From Odontesthes bonariensis (taxonomy: Eukaryota > Chordata > Actinopteri > Atheriniformes > Atherinopsidae): a stretch of 64,000 bases of DNA. The stretch spans positions 26,488,822 through 26,552,821 of the forward strand of contig NC_134516.1 of NCBI RefSeq assembly GCF_027942865.1, given 5' to 3'. Shown here one piece after another: positions 31,901 to 44,169 of this stretch; position 1 is the first letter of the stretch; each line of letters begins with the position of its first letter. The translations under genes and the position numbers were made by a program. The notes below the pieces were generated by a model. It was not told the origin of the DNA. It saw nothing but the letters and a program-made list of their open reading frames with translations, and ran no database searches.

Positions 31901-32011
31901 TGTCAGGAGTGGGATTTGAACCCACATCGCCTTTGGTAGACCAGAAGTCCCTGTGCTAAGGAAAGAATGAAGCCTTGAGTCTGGTGCCTTAGACCGCTCG
32001 GCCATCCTGAC
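31901..32011 (-). tRNA. tRNA-Leu(CAA) with intron, unit 1
   Basis: 111 nt. Acceptor GTCAGGA/TCCTGAC; anticodon CAA followed by a short intron of about 25 nt after the base 3' to the anticodon, as in vertebrate tRNA-Leu(CAA). T-loop TTCAAAT. The variable arm differs from the other two copies. Confidence 0.9.
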
Positions 32012-32540
32012 ACCATTACTTCCCTGACTGTGTAAAATACGACAAACGTGAACCAAAATGCAAAACGCTACTCCACTTGACTATATTCGACTCAGGTTTT
32101 AGGGTTTTTCATGAGGGAGTAACAGCTGGTAGCAGGTACATTTTTAGCACCTACACGGCAGGGATTCGAGTTGAGTCGAGCCGAAAATATGACGTCTACA
32201 GACTGCAGGCCACTGATAGGCCAGGGAGTGATGTCACTGGATGAGTAATGAAGGCAAGAGAGGGCCAGAGTACATGGGTCGTTGTTCGAATTTTTCTTAT
32301 TTTGTTTTAAAGTGAATGATCATACTTGAGCAAAAAGGGAATACAGAAATGACATGAGCCCAAAGAAAGGTAAACATAATGCTCTTGCGCAAGTTTGAAT
32401 GTTTTTGATTCATATTGTGCATTTCAGGAGGTTTGTGATCATTCAAAGAGGCACCACTGAGGATGCTGTGATGGTGGTAACAGAGCTGAACTTTGACTTT
32501 AAGTGCTGGATCAAACATCTGTTGATTACTAAAACTGCTA

Positions 32541-32613
32541 CGCCCAACGTGGGGCTCGAACCCACGACCCTGAGATTAAGAGTCACATGCTCTACCGACT
32601 GCGCTAGCCGGGC
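32541..32613 (-). tRNA. tRNA-Lys(CTT), unit 1
   Basis: 73 nt, anticodon CTT; one anticodon-stem T-T mismatch and one D-stem change compared with unit 2. Confidence 0.85.
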
Positions 32614-33328
32614 TAATCGCATGTTATAAAACATGCCTTCCGAAAAAAAAGACGAGATAAAACAAGCCTAAGTCAACGTTCAGAGATTTAGAATGACATC
32701 AGAACACATTCCTCCTTTTCCAACCTCTACCTACTCCACTCGACTGGATCCCACTCAGCTGTTAGGGTTTTCCATGAGGTAATACCACCTGGCACCAGGT
32801 GGTACATTTTTAGCACCTACTCGGTCGGGGTCGAGTTGAGTTGAGCCGAAAATGTGACATCAACAGAGTGCAAGCCACTGATTGGCCAGGGAGTGATGTC
32901 ACTGGATGAGTCATGAAAGCCACTCCTTAACAAGAACAGGCAACAGCAACAGTTGGATTAGATATATTCTGTGATCGTCAACGAGGTGGATTGCTAGACG
33001 CAAAGACATAGACCAAGCAGCAGGTAAACCTTTGCCTCAATGTCCTAAATTGTTGTGTCATGTTTGTGTCACATAAGACTGACATCACAGGACTTTTGGA
33101 CCTCCTTGCTATAACGACTCCACCCACATTGAGGTGGTTGTGAGTAAGTACTGGTGGAAAAGAGCTTAATGTAGCAGGAGAACTGCCTCATCGCACATCA
33201 GAATTGTGTATGTTAATGGGAGGAACTGAAGGCCCGTCTTCAGAGATAAATGCCCTTTTTCACCATGGCCTGACATGGCTTTCTTCATGGTCTTCTAATA
33301 TGCAAGTAAGATTTAAGCATGAAATTAA

Positions 33329-33439
33329 TGTCAGGAGTGGGATTTGAACCCACGTCTCCTTTGGGAGACCAGAAGTCCCTGTGCTAAGGAAGGAATGAAG
33401 CCTTGAGTCTGGCGCCTTAGACCGCTCGGCCATCCTGAC
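33329..33439 (-). tRNA. tRNA-Leu(CAA) with intron, unit 2
   Basis: 111 nt, all stems paired, T-loop TTCAAAT; consensus-like variable arm. Likely active. Confidence 0.94.
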
Positions 33440-33968
33440 ACCATTACTTCCCTTACTGTGTAAAATACGACAAACGTGAACCAAAATTCAAAACGCTACT
33501 CCACTTGACTATATTCGACTCAGGTTTTAGGGTTTTTCACGAGGGAGTAACAGCTGGTAGCAGGTACATTTTTAGCACCTACACGGCAGGGATTCGAGTT
33601 GAGTCGAGCCGAAAATGTGACGTCTACAGACTGCAGGCCACTGATTGGCCAGGGAGTGATGTCACTGGATGAGTAATGAAGGCAAGAGAGGGCCAGAGGC
33701 CATGGGTCGTTATTCAGATTTTTCTTATTTTGTTTTAAAGTGAATGATCATACTTGAGCAAAAAGGGAATACAGAAATGACATGAGCCCAAAGAAAGGTA
33801 AACATAATGCTCTTGCGCAAGTTTGAATGTTTTTGATTCATATTGTGCATTTCAGGAGGTTTGTGATCATTCAAAGAGGCACCACTTAGGACGCTGTGAT
33901 GGTGGTAACAGAGCTGGACTTTGACTTTAAGTGCTGGATCAAACATCTGTTGATTACTAAAACTGCTA

Positions 33969-34041
33969 CGCCCAACGTGGGGCTCGAACCCACGACCCTG
34001 AGATTAAGAGTCTCATGCTCTACCGACTGAGCTAGCCGGGC
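33969..34041 (-). tRNA. tRNA-Lys(CTT), unit 2
   Basis: 73 nt, matches the vertebrate tRNA-Lys(CTT) consensus throughout (acceptor GCCCGGC, T-loop TTCGAGC). Likely active. Confidence 0.96.
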
Positions 34042-34756
34042 TAATCACATGTTATTAAACATGCCTTCCGAAAAAAAAGACGAGATAAAACAAGCCTAAG
34101 TCAACTTTCAGAGATTTAGAATGACATCAGAACACATTCCTCCCTTTCCAACCTCTACCTACTCCACTCGACTGGATCCCACTCAACTGTTAGGGTTTTC
34201 CATGAGGTAATACCACCTGGCACCAGGTGGTACATTTTTAGCACCTACTCGGTCGGGGTCGAGTTGAGTTGAGCCCAAAATGTGACATCTACAGACTGCA
34301 GGCCACTGATTGGCCAGGGAGTGATGTCACTGGATGAGTCATGAAAGCCACTCCTTAACAAGAACCGGCAACAGCAACAGTTGGATTTTATGTATTCTGT
34401 GATCGTCAACGAGGTGGATTGCTAGACGCAAAGACATAGACCAAGCAGCAGGTAAACCTTTGCCTCGATGTCCTAAATTGTTGTGTCATGTTTGTGTCAC
34501 ATAAGACTGATATCACAGGACTTTTGGACCTCCTTGCTATAACGACCCCACCCACATTGAGGTGGTTGTGAGTAAGTACTGGTGGAAAAGAGCTTAATGT
34601 TGCAGGAGAACTGCCTCATCGCACATCAGAATTGTGTATGTTAATGGGAGGAACTGAAGGCCCGTCTTCAGAGATAAATGCCCTTTTTCACCATGGCCTG
34701 ACATGGCTTTCTTAATGGTCTTCTAATATGCAAGTAAGATTTAAGCATTAAATTAA

Positions 34757-34867
34757 TGTCAGGAGTGGGATTTGAACCCATGTCTCCTTTGGGAGACCAG
34801 AAGTCCCTGTGCTAAGGAAGGAATGAAGCCTTGAGTCTGGCGCCTTAGACCGCTCGGCCATCCTGAC
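34757..34867 (-). tRNA. tRNA-Leu(CAA) with intron, unit 3
   Basis: 111 nt, as unit 2 except for one base at the variable arm/T-stem border (CATGGG). Confidence 0.92.
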
Positions 34868-35396
34868 ACCATTACTTCCCTTACTGTGTAAAATACGACA
34901 AACGTGAACCAAAATTCAAAACGCTACTCCACTTGACTATATTCGACTCAGGTTTTAGGGTTTTTCATGAGGGAGTAACAGCTGGTAGCAGGTACATTTT
35001 TAGCACCTACACGGCAGGGATTCGAGTTGAGTCGAGCCGAAAATGTGACGTCTACAGACTGCAGGCCACTGATTGGCCAGGGAGTGATGTCACTGGATGA
35101 GTAATGAAGGCAAGAGAGGGCCAGAGGCCATGGGTCGTTATTCAGATTTTTCTTATTTTGTTTTAAAGTGAATGATCATACTTGAGCAAAAAGGAAATAC
35201 AGAAATGACGTAAGCACAAAGAAAGGTAAACATAATGCTCTTGCGCAAGTTTGAATGTTTTTGATTCATATTGTGCATTTCAGGAGGTTTGTGATCATTC
35301 AAAGAGGCACCACTGAGGACGCTGTGATGGTGGTAACAGAGCTGAACTTTGACTTTAAGTGCTGGATCAAACATCTGTTGATTATTAAAACTGCTA

Positions 35397-35469
35397 CGCC
35401 CAACGTGGGGCTCGAACCCACGACCCTGAGATTAAGAGTCTCATGTTCTACCGACTGAGCTAGCCGGGC
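35397..35469 (-). tRNA. tRNA-Lys(CTT), unit 3
   Basis: 73 nt, as unit 2 apart from one base between D arm and anticodon arm (GAACATG). Confidence 0.92.
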
Positions 35470-36058
35470 TAATCGCATGTTATAAAATATGCCTTCCGAC
35501 AAAAAAGACGAGATAAAACAAGCCTAAGTCAACTTTCAGAGATTTAGAATGACATCAGAACACATTCCTCCTTTTCAACCTCTACTTACTCCACTCGACT
35601 GGATCCCACTCAGCTGTTAGGGTTTTCCATGAGGTAATACCACCTGGCACCAGGTGGTACATTTTTAGCACCTACTCGGTCGGGGTCGAGTTTAGTTGAG
35701 CCGAAAATGTGACATCTACAGACTGCAGGCCACTGATTGGCCAGGGAGTGATGTCACTGGATGAGTCATGAAAGCCACTCCTTAACAAGAACCGGCAACA
35801 GCAACAGTTGGATTTTATGTATTCTGTGATCGTCAACGAGGTGGATTGCTAGACGCAAAGACATAGACCAAGCAGCAGGTATACCTTTGCCTCAATGTCC
35901 TAAATTGTTGTGTCATGTTTGTATCACATAAGACTGACATCACAGGACTTTTGGACCTCCTTGCTATAACGACCCCACCCACATTGAGGTGGTTGTGAGT
36001 AAGTACTGGTGGAAAAGAGCTTAATGTTGCAGGAGAACTGCCTCATCGCACATCAGAA

Positions 36059-36113
36059 TTAATAATAATAATAATACATTTTATATATAGGCACCTTTCA
36101 TAGGCACTCAAGA
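36059..36113 (-). repeat. L2-type 3' tail
   Basis: AATAATAATAATAATACATT followed by a GGCACCTTTCATAGGCACTC block: the L2 3' end read backwards. It cuts the Leu/Lys array. Confidence 0.7.
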
Positions 36114-36990
36114 GGGGTATTCCTAGAAAGTAGCTAAAGAAAGCCAGGCTGTAGCCGGAAAGCGTCGCTTGAACTGACACCATCTCCCAATTAAGCCTCA
36201 AGTCGTTCCATGAAGCCAGCTCAGCTGCATCTCAGTGAGGCTAATCCAAGCGAGGCTTACATAGCCTGGTTAAGTGCGAGTGTACGAGGAACGTAAGAAG
36301 CCCTGACGAGTGGATTGTGGAAAAACAGAGATGGCAGAAAAGGAGAACAAGACAAGAGCTTTTATTTTTTCGGCAGCTGAACAAATACTGCTTAAGGAGC
36401 TGCATGAGGATTTTAAAAGTTCATCATCAGAAATGGTAATACAGCTGTGATCAATAAAGCGAAGAAAACGGCATGGCAAACAACTGCAGACAGACTAAAT
36501 AAGTTATGAAAGTTTCATACCATTGTCAATTGTTAGACATTTATTTTACTGTCCTCACGTATTTATGCTCTCCTCTTTGTGTTATAATTTGTATACATAA
36601 AGCATGCTGAATTGTCTCTGTATGAGATGTACAGCACAAATATACTGGCCCTGCTCACTTTATTAATAACCCAATAATCGACACGCATCATCATACTTTG
36701 TGACTATATTATCCCGTGTGTGTGACCCAGATATTAATTTTTCACTGTTACATCTCACCAGGAGCAATCTTAACAGCCAAAAGCGTACCTGGCAGCAAGT
36801 GAAGGTAAAGTACAGGAAAATATTTCAGAGTGGTAAGTAGCCTTTCAAGAAATGTGTTTGTCCAATAAAGAGAGCGCCAAACTAGATACAAGAAACTGAA
36901 AATAAAAAAGATCAAGCTAGAGATTATGAAACTGGAGAGGGACGTGTATAAATTCAGAAAAAGGAGAATTTCGTGTTGTGAACTGTATTT
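36114..36990 (+). mobile_element. Harbinger-family remnant with Myb/SANT-like gene
   Basis: Starts AGGGGTATTCCTAGAAAG, a Harbinger-type end. The Myb-like gene starts at ATG 36331: MAEKENKTRAFIFSAAEQIL, LKELHEDFKS, then after one frameshift near 36433 NTAVINKAKKTAWQTTADRLNK. A second exon at 36762-36832 (SNLNSQKRTWQQVKVKYRKI, FQSG) lies between a CACCAG acceptor and a GTAAGT donor, completing the Myb/SANT fold; 36894-36960 encodes a basic coiled-coil-like stretch (KLKIKKIKLEIMKLERD). In Harbinger elements this protein helps the transposase enter the nucleus and bind the ends. The transposase gene is absent. Confidence 0.78.
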
Positions 36991-37544
36991 AATTCTGGTT
37001 TCTCTCCACAGCTTGAGAAACATGTAATAATAATTAAACAATTCAACACAACTTGAACTCAAACTTGTCATTATTGTACGGTTCATGCAACGTGTTAGAA
37101 ATGTGTTTTTTACATTTATATTCACAGTGGGGTGCCATGACCTAAACGTGTGGAAAGTTATAAATCATCTCTGTCCATTTAGCCTTCTTACACTTGCTCT
37201 GACTTAAACTGCTACTGTGTCAATGCTAAATTATGAAAAGAAGTTCTAACTCAAAGGTCACAACAATAAGGATCAAAGGAAATATGTGTCCCTGTACAGA
37301 TCCCTCACTGTGTCAGGAGAAACTGAGTCCTTTCAGGCACTAGAACCTGCAGGGACTCAACGAAGAAAAGACTTGAGCCTGAAAAGTTGTCCACAAGACA
37401 AAATGTATAAAATATGAAGTATACTATTAATTTAAGATGGCTCTGTCAGAAGTCAGCCATGGTGCCTGAGAAGTTTAAGCAATGAACCTGTATTTAATTT
37501 GGCCAAAGGTCATTTCTATCCGTGCCCTTGTTTTAGCATGTGAA
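36991..37544. other. No gene seen
   Basis: AT-rich DNA without recognisable elements. Confidence 0.5.
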
Positions 37545-37582
37545 TGTGCATGTGAATGTGCATGTGCATGTGCATGTGCATG
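37545..37582. repeat. GTGCAT microsatellite
   Basis: Imperfect (GTGCAT)n with some GTGAAT units. Confidence 0.9.
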
Positions 37583-38069
37583 CTTCTTTCTGAACACAAC
37601 ACCCAGTGTGGACACATCATGGCTGGGACAGCAGCAGCCACAAACACGTCCAAACTTTCTGTATTCAGCAGATGTGGAATATAGCTGATGGAATATAGCT
37701 GATGGATCACTTTTTAAAGAAAGTCCACCAAAACTTTGGACACATTCTGAGTCTCCACAAAAGAAGAAGAAATGTTGTTGAAAAGTCAGTTTGTCATTTT
37801 ATCGAGGTCTCTCTGCTCTTTGTGTAACTTAGATATTCTACATCTGAAATGATTCTTTATAAAGTATTTTATTCAAATAAAACGATAACCTCTGATCTGA
37901 AGACAGCTGATTTAGTGCCGGTCACATGATCACATCATTTATAGGATTAAAAACATGTTAGATTTGTACAAAAGAGCCTCAGATTATCAACACTGATTAT
38001 TTTAGATCTAAAGAAATGAATGATCACTTTTCTTTGTGCGACACGTTTCCATCAAAGTGTGAGACGATA
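37583..38069. other. No gene seen
   Basis: No open frame or repeat that I can support. Confidence 0.5.
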
Positions 38070-38100
38070 TGAATGAATGAATGAATGAATGAATGAATGA
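38070..38100. repeat. GAAT microsatellite
   Basis: About eight units of (GAAT). Confidence 0.95.
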
Positions 38101-40925
38101 GTTCAGAGTTGGTTCAAACAGCTCTTCAACATGTTGAACTCATCAGTTACAGAGGAGACGGAGAGGTCATTTAAGGGCTGTAAATCATCTTTAATGGTGC
38201 CACATGTGTCCAGTTTGTCTTTGTTACCATAACTGGACAAACTCTGATGATCAGGACTGAATAAATGTTACTGATCCATGTTCAGTTCAGCTCTAATGTA
38301 ACTCATATCTGCTGGAACTGTGACGGAAGGGGACTTTTCATTTATGGTGATATCGCCCTCTTGTGGTGTAAATATAAACTGCATGATGTCAGTTTAGCCT
38401 CCCGGACTGCAGAAAATCCATATTTTTACTGAACTGCCACAAAAAGGACAGATCTGTCAAAGATGAAGAAAATAAATGTAGAATTATAAAGACTTTTCTC
38501 ATCTTCTTGTTGAAGCTCCAACCTCCATCATATCATAAAGATCTCATCCATCCTTTCCCTGTTCCTGCTGCACACACCTGTTGTAGTATAAGCAGCAGGG
38601 TATCAGAGTCTCCTGAGGTGACACCACAGTCTGGAATACAGATGTTGGTAAATTGTTCAGAACAACATACTCACACTCACACATGCACCAAATTAAGCAC
38701 AAGCTGTGTTTGTGGAACCAACAGGAGGCCGTTGATGTCTGCAGTGATTTTAGTGGCATTAAGACTCATTAGAGCGGAGTTATTGAATATTTCTGTAGCA
38801 GGTGTTGCAGCCGGCTGCACATGGAGACCAATGTTATTTTCCTGCTCCAAGGACAGCTTATTTGGATTCAAATGTTTATCTGATGGAGAGAGGTGTGATT
38901 TGATCTGGAACGACGCTTTATTTTGGAGGTATTTATTCAGCAAGTGCGAATCTCTCAATATGTGTCAAACTTTACCGAACCCTGTTGCTGTTGTTCTACC
39001 GCCGCCTCCATCTTTTAGTGTCCGCGTTAAAGCAATACAATGTAACTTCTCAAAAAGCCCATTATGGAGCTCCCCCTACAGGCTTGGAGGTAATGTACAG
39101 TTACACTGTCGTAAATACAACACCCTTTCGCTTTCACGTTTCACGTTTGTTGACGAACCGGCGAGAAGTCAGAAGGTGCAAGCTATGTCGACCGAGAAGG
39201 TAAGAGTAATCAAACCAAACAGCTGAAAACTTTCTACTGTATACACTTAAAAACATGGAGCCTCATGTGTTTGTTCTTGTGGACAACTTTCCTGTTAGCT
39301 GAAACATTTCAGAGTTCTCCTCAGACTGTATTCAGTGGGCATAAAGGTGTCTTTAACAGAGGGAACGAGGATTTATCTCTGTGCTTCACCCCGGCAGAAG
39401 CAGCCAGCGAGGGGGCGGGGCTTGTTCCAAACGCTCAGCTGCTCTCCCATTGGTTATTACTTATGACGTCAGAGACGGACAAAGTTCCTACTGGCTCCTA
39501 AAGCCGGTGTAGCGGAAGTGGTTCTGGAGGCAGCAGCGACACTTGTAATGTTCATAGCTTCTGTTTGACACCTCAGAGTTTATAAAACTCATACAACACT
39601 ATCAGAACACATGGTCACCATAGGAACCTTTATAAGTTCAGGCTTTCTAAAGTAACGGGACAAACACACATCAGTCCAATCCAGATGTTTTTCTCATCTT
39701 TTCATAGTTTCCTGTTTTGCCTTCATAACTCAGATGGAATCAGTCAGTGAAAAACACAGCAGGCTGTGAGAGAAAGTAAAGGTGTTCACCAGACCAACCA
39801 AGCCTGAACCTGAGGGATGTATCACTGAAATTACTGAGCACATCATCAGACAGGAGAAGAAGAAGCCCATTTTCACTGATATCAGCATCAGATAGCAGAC
39901 CTGGAGGTGCTTTTCTTTCTACAGCTGGCCTTCACTCCTCTGTGTCTTCTCTCCAACCATCTTTGTCCCAACCATTGCATCTGTGGTGTTCAGCACATCT
40001 GCAGCATCAGGCCCGCTGGCTCCGTTCTGCTCGTCTTCTGCAGACGGAGCTTTTTCATGGCAGGAAACCATCCAGAGAGTCAGGATTCTGCAGGAACCAC
40101 TGGAAGACTTTCACTTCCTCCTTTAGTTGAACGCTTCATCAAACTGACATCATGCAGTTCCTCTATTCGCCACCAGAGGGAGACACATCTCCATCAATGC
40201 AGAGTCCAGCTCAGTATTACTGACAGTACTTCACAGCCACTGAGAGGACACATTTAAATCAGTAACATACAAAGAAATGATTTCTATATTTGAGCCAGGC
40301 TTCCACCTCCATATAAGACACACACTGTGTCCCCATACAACAAGCAGCTCTCCTGTCTGAGCTTCACATCTTTACAGTTAGCATCAGCACACACAGCATG
40401 TTGATGAAGATTCTCACTCATCCAGGTCATGGTAATCCTAAGAGCTCACATCTTCTGGCCTAAAAGGCCTCTAGCAAAGAGCCAGATAAAACCAGCCACC
40501 CACTCTCCAGATAAAGGGCCTTATGAGCTGCTGAAGTTCTTCAGGTAAATAAGTTTATATTAGTTTCTCTTTTGGTCAGAGGCTCTGGTGCTCTGGAGTT
40601 ACACCAAGTGTTTCTGAACGTTAGCTGCAACACCTTTAAAACCTGTTTTATCTCCATGCAAACAACAGATAATCCTAACTGTCCTGTAGTTCGTAATGTG
40701 TCAGATCTCCATTTATTCCATCTCTTTCGCTGCAGTTTTAAAACTTCATTACATTTGTTTTGTTGTTGAACCACCAAACCAGCTCAGAAGACACAGTATT
40801 TAATGGCTATCAGGTTGAGTGGAGGATGTAAATGAACAAGTGGTTCCCTTCAAGCAAGTAAGAACATTCATCTTGAAAATCAACAGATATCAGCTTGCTG
40901 CACTTTTGCATGAAAGGATAACAAA
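38101..40925. other. Gene-poor stretch
   Basis: No gene supported. A fish MITE-like block occurs near 39025-39190 (AAGCAATACAATGTAACTTCT, then GGAGCTCCCCCTACAGGC). Longer open frames here (for example 38507-39226) show no domain, no codon regularity and low-complexity composition. Confidence 0.5.
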
Positions 40926-41796
40926 TCCAAGCCTGCAATTGTTATTAAGTTTTAAACAAGAGGCACAAGACTGAAGCGTTGGAACAGACAATTATAGCAG
41001 ATAATAAAACACTTGTGATCTGTGGTGATTTCAACATTGACCTCTTAAAGGTACATACTCCTAAACAAACTTGTGATTTCTTGGCTGCGTTATACGGTAG
41101 AGGGTTGTATCCACTGATCACAAAGCCGAGCAGAGGAGCCACAGATAGTGCAACATTAACTGACAACATTTTTACACATTCCTTGGACACTGGTATAAAT
41201 AGTGGTTTGGTAATAAGTGATGTAAGTGATCATTCAGCTGTATTTGCAACATTTAATGATCAACTACAGAGGAAGAAAACAGAAAAGCGTAGATATGAAA
41301 GGGTAAGGACTGTTAAAGCAATTAATGCTTCAGAAATGAGCTTTAAAACAAGAGTGGAATGAGTTTCATACAGATGAAGTAAACACTGCAGACAATTCAT
41401 TCTTCAACTGTTATTTATCTCTCCATGATAAACACTGTCCAACAGTTTTATGTTCACATAAGCATAGTTATGCTGAGAAACTTCGGATAACAAAGGCATT
41501 AAAAAATGCATGTAAGAAGAAAAATAAACTTTATGGAGACTTCATCAAAACTAGAACAGAGGTTGCTGAAAAACGCTGAGATGTACAAAAACAGGCTGAC
41601 CAACATGTTGAGGCAAGCAAAGAAGCAACATTATGATAAAATGTTACAAATAAATCAAAATAATATGAAGCGCACATGGAACATCCTAAATAATGTAATG
41701 GTGAATAAGCCTTGATCACCAGATCAACCTAAGTGTTTCATAAAGGACAATAAGGTGTTTGGCAATCTGACTGAAGCGGCTGATGAATGTAACTCA
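40926..41796 (+). mobile_element. L2/CR1-like LINE, endonuclease end and linker
   Basis: 40979-41343 encodes the end of an APE-type endonuclease: LVICGDFNIDLLKVHTP, YPLITKPSRGATDSATLTDN, IFTHSLDTG, ISDVSDHSAVF (DH catalytic motif near the end). 41506-41796 continues with the linker before the reverse transcriptase: KNRLTNMLRQAKKQHYDKML, MKRTWNILNNVM, PKCFIKDNKVFGNLTEAADE. At least two frameshifts or stops separate the pieces. Ends abruptly at about 41796 against a zinc-finger fragment. Confidence 0.82.
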
Positions 41797-42380
41797 GTAC
41801 AGCGGCTCGTGAATCCTCTGGTGCACTTTGAGCATCGTCATGCTCTTGAATTCCTTCCTGCAGTCGTCACATTTCATGAGGTCCCTCATTTCCACGAGGA
41901 TCTCCTGGTGCTCCTTCAGGGCGGACGCGTACTGGAAGTGTTTGCCGTAGTTTGAGCACCACACGGGTATCTTCAGCGACGACCCCTGTTGGTGGTCGGT
42001 GCCGCTCACTTCTGCTCTTGACTCTTTTCTCCAAAAGAAACGGGTGCTCTTCTTCTGGCAAATGGCGTAAATCTGGTGTCTTTTCAGCCCGTGCATGTGT
42101 TTAAAATGCTTGTTGCAGTGGATGCAGTGATAGGGCCGATCGTCCGTGTGGCACTGTATGTGTCTGTTCAGTGTTCTGACACTCTCAAATGCTTTACGGG
42201 ACACACTTTGAGGGCTTTCTTTGCCACGTTTTGAACAGGTGCAGATGGGCTCTCCTCAGACGTCCCAGGAGGTGTTTCTAAATGAGCTTCCTTTGTGTCG
42301 CTGTCACAGTTCTGAGCGTCAGCGCCTGCCAGAATCTGCTCCAGCGTCTTGCTCTGCAGTGTGTCCTTAAAACATCTGAG
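41797..42380 (-). pseudogene. C2H2 zinc-finger gene fragment
   Basis: The minus strand encodes at least three C2H2 fingers: RTLNRHIQCHTDDRPYHCIHC then NKHFKHMHGLKRHQ; CSNYGKHFQYASALKEHQE; CDDCRKEFKSMTMLKVHQRI. The linker TDDRPYHC is close to the usual TGEKPY.C. The second finger has lost a Cys (WCSNYG) and the first a His pair. An acidic upstream stretch (CDSDTKEAHLETPPGTSEES) is in a different frame and joins near 42200. No start, KRAB or BTB domain is seen. It is wedged between a LINE and a Tc1 fragment: a broken duplicate. Confidence 0.75.
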
Positions 42381-42640
42381 GAAACTGGACAAGTGGAGGA
42401 CAAAAGAAGAAGTGTCAGACCTAAAAAACTATCTACAGAAGATGAACAATATCTGAAAGTGATGTCCTTAAGAAAGAGGAAAAAATCCAGCAAAGACCTG
42501 ACACAGGAGCTGAGAGATGCATCTGGACCTTCAGCTGATCCATCGGCTGTTGGCCCGAGCCTCATCAGAGATGGGCTCCATGGAAGGGTGGCTGTCAGGA
42601 AGCCGTTCTTAAGGAAGGGAAACAGTAAGCATTGTTTCTA
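42360..42640 (+). mobile_element. Tc1-like transposase N-terminal fragment
   Basis: Encodes the paired-like DNA-binding region of a Tc1 transposase: TGQVEDKRRSVRPKKLSTED, EQYLKVMSLRKRKKSSKDLT, SLIRDGLHGRVAVRKPFLRK, GN. It stops at 42626 where duplicated host-like sequence begins; the DDE catalytic part is missing. Confidence 0.85.
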
Positions 42641-43235
42641 AGTGCTTGTTAAAATGATTATTTTAGATACTAATTATTGTTTTTTAGGCGATGTGAAAAC
42701 CGTTTGCTGTGACTTTCAAATATGCTTCAAAACCTGGACGTGTTTCTTCAGATAAACTCCTGACCAGCTGTGAAAAAGCAGTGAAAATGTCTGGCCTGTA
42801 GAAACTTTGTGATGTCAAACAAGATCAGAGATGACATTGCTTGTGATGTCACTACAGTGATGACATCACAGCTTTGTGAAGGCTTCTGTTCTGTCTCTTC
42901 TGGTCTGTGGTTCCAACCACAGATTCTGGATGGAAGTGAAGTCCGGATTCCAGAATGTTGATTTGTGTTCTCTGTTAATCTCTGGACGACTTCAGCTGAT
43001 TACTTCCTGTCACTGTCACGTTGGAAGGTCCACTTCTGCCAGTTTTTCAGCAGCCAGTATCATGTTTTCCACCAGCAGTGTTTCCCAAGACAGAATAATG
43101 TCAGTTATTTTTTAAAATCTGACAGGTAACCAGGGAAGGAAGGACAAGAGGCAGGGAGGTGGGCAGCCACTGTGTGGCCTGGTGTGGGAATAATCACCTC
43201 AGCTGCTGATTTTAGGAGAAGCCAAACAGCGTCTG
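42640..43235. repeat. Duplicated segment, copy 2 of 3 (inverted)
   Basis: Reverse complement of 18612-19210, from GTGCTTGTTAAAATGATTA to the CAGCAGCTGAGGTGATTATT block. Confidence 0.85.
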
Positions 43236-43244
43236 AGGAACACC

Positions 43245-43446
43245 TGGGAGGTTACCTGTTGCATATCTCTTATAAGTCTGTGGTGGAGAGTGGCATCTTT
43301 CTTCAGCAGCATCTGCTGTGGCAGCAGCATCAGAGCCAGCGACTCAAAGAAACTGAGCAAACTGCTAAAGAAGGCTGGCTCTGACCTGGGGACTGCTTTG
43401 GAGCTGTGTTTGATGAACACTCACTTCTTTTTTTTTTTTTTTTTTT
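43245..43446 (+). mobile_element. LINE ORF2 C-terminal fragment with poly-T
   Basis: HISYKSVVESGIF then, one frame over, SSICCGSSIRASDSKKLSKL, LKKAGSDLGTALEL: the conserved end of a fish non-LTR ORF2 ('KAGS.LG'). One frameshift. A T-run follows at 43428-43446. Confidence 0.65.
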
Positions 43447-43569
43447 CCTTGTCCTGTCCAGCATTATGACAGCAGAATTGTAATCTGAATACCGTTTATG
43501 CCAAACACATTTGCTATACCAAGGGAAGCTTTATGAATGTAAAGCTCCCCTTGATGCCCATCAACTCCT

Positions 43570-43878
43570 TATTTATTTATTTATTTTTGTTACAATACTT
43601 AACATGATGTGATAGTGTGATAGTGCCGAACCGGACCGGGGACAGAGAGAGAGGGAGAGTGAAGAAGGGAAGAAAAGTAACAGAAATATGAAGAGACAAA
43701 CATAGAAAACAATGAAAAATCAGACAACCAGCTGCTACACCTGTAAAAACAAAACTGAAGACAATCCAAGGCTTTTGTGGGGAATCCAGCCTTAGAGGAA
43801 CCAGGAGCACCTGTAAGCAGATAAGCAGAGAACAAACACACAAACAAAAAAACACAAACAGCAGCAATCACATGGCAA
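43570..43878 (-). repeat. Dispersed repeat with AT-rich tail, inverted copy
   Basis: Reverse complement of 18121-18430, joined in the same way to the Asp-like tRNA element. Confidence 0.8.
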
Positions 43879-43947
43879 CCTTCCATCAAGGAATCGAACC
43901 CTGTTCCTCCGCTTGACAGGCAGATTCTAACCTTTGACCATTGAAGA
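43879..43947 (-). pseudogene. tRNA-Asp-like element (anticodon GTC)
   Basis: 69 nt, as in unit E (3' acceptor ATGGAAG). Confidence 0.5.
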
Positions 43948-44097
43948 AGATACAGAATGTGTTGCTTGACTGTCGTGCCAATTCTGAGAATACAAGCTGT
44001 AAGAGTATCACTGAAAAATTGACAAAAAAACACGTTGCTAAAACCCTTTCATTGTCGAGCATTTGCATGACTGAGAGCGTAAATTGACTGTGGAAGG

Positions 44098-44169
44098 GGT
44101 TCCATGGTGTAAAGGTCAGCACTCTGGACTCTGAATCCAGTGATCCGAGTTCAAATCTCGGTGGAACCT
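44098..44169 (+). tRNA. tRNA-Gln(CTG)
   Basis: 72 nt with all stems paired, T-loop TTCAAAT, discriminator T. Best copy of this family, likely active. Confidence 0.95.

Larger units (their letters stand above)
31147..36058. repeat. tRNA-Leu/tRNA-Lys tandem array, unit 1428 bp
   Basis: Leu genes start at 31901, 33329 and 34757 and Lys genes at 32541, 33969 and 35397: both spacings are exactly 1428 bp, twice. Each unit also has two copies of a MITE-like block (ACTCCACTCGACTGG.., GGTTTTCCATGAGG, with a TACCACCTGG-CCAGGTGGTA hairpin in one). Very few indels, so the amplification is recent. The array begins with a truncated Lys gene and ends at an L2 tail in mid-unit. Confidence 0.95.

Noticed and set aside
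38507-39226. 239-codon open frame
   Set aside because: No domain or splice logic; it spans a MITE-like block and looks like a chance frame.
39907-40257. 116-codon frame with Cys and Ser
   Set aside because: No signal of coding beyond length.
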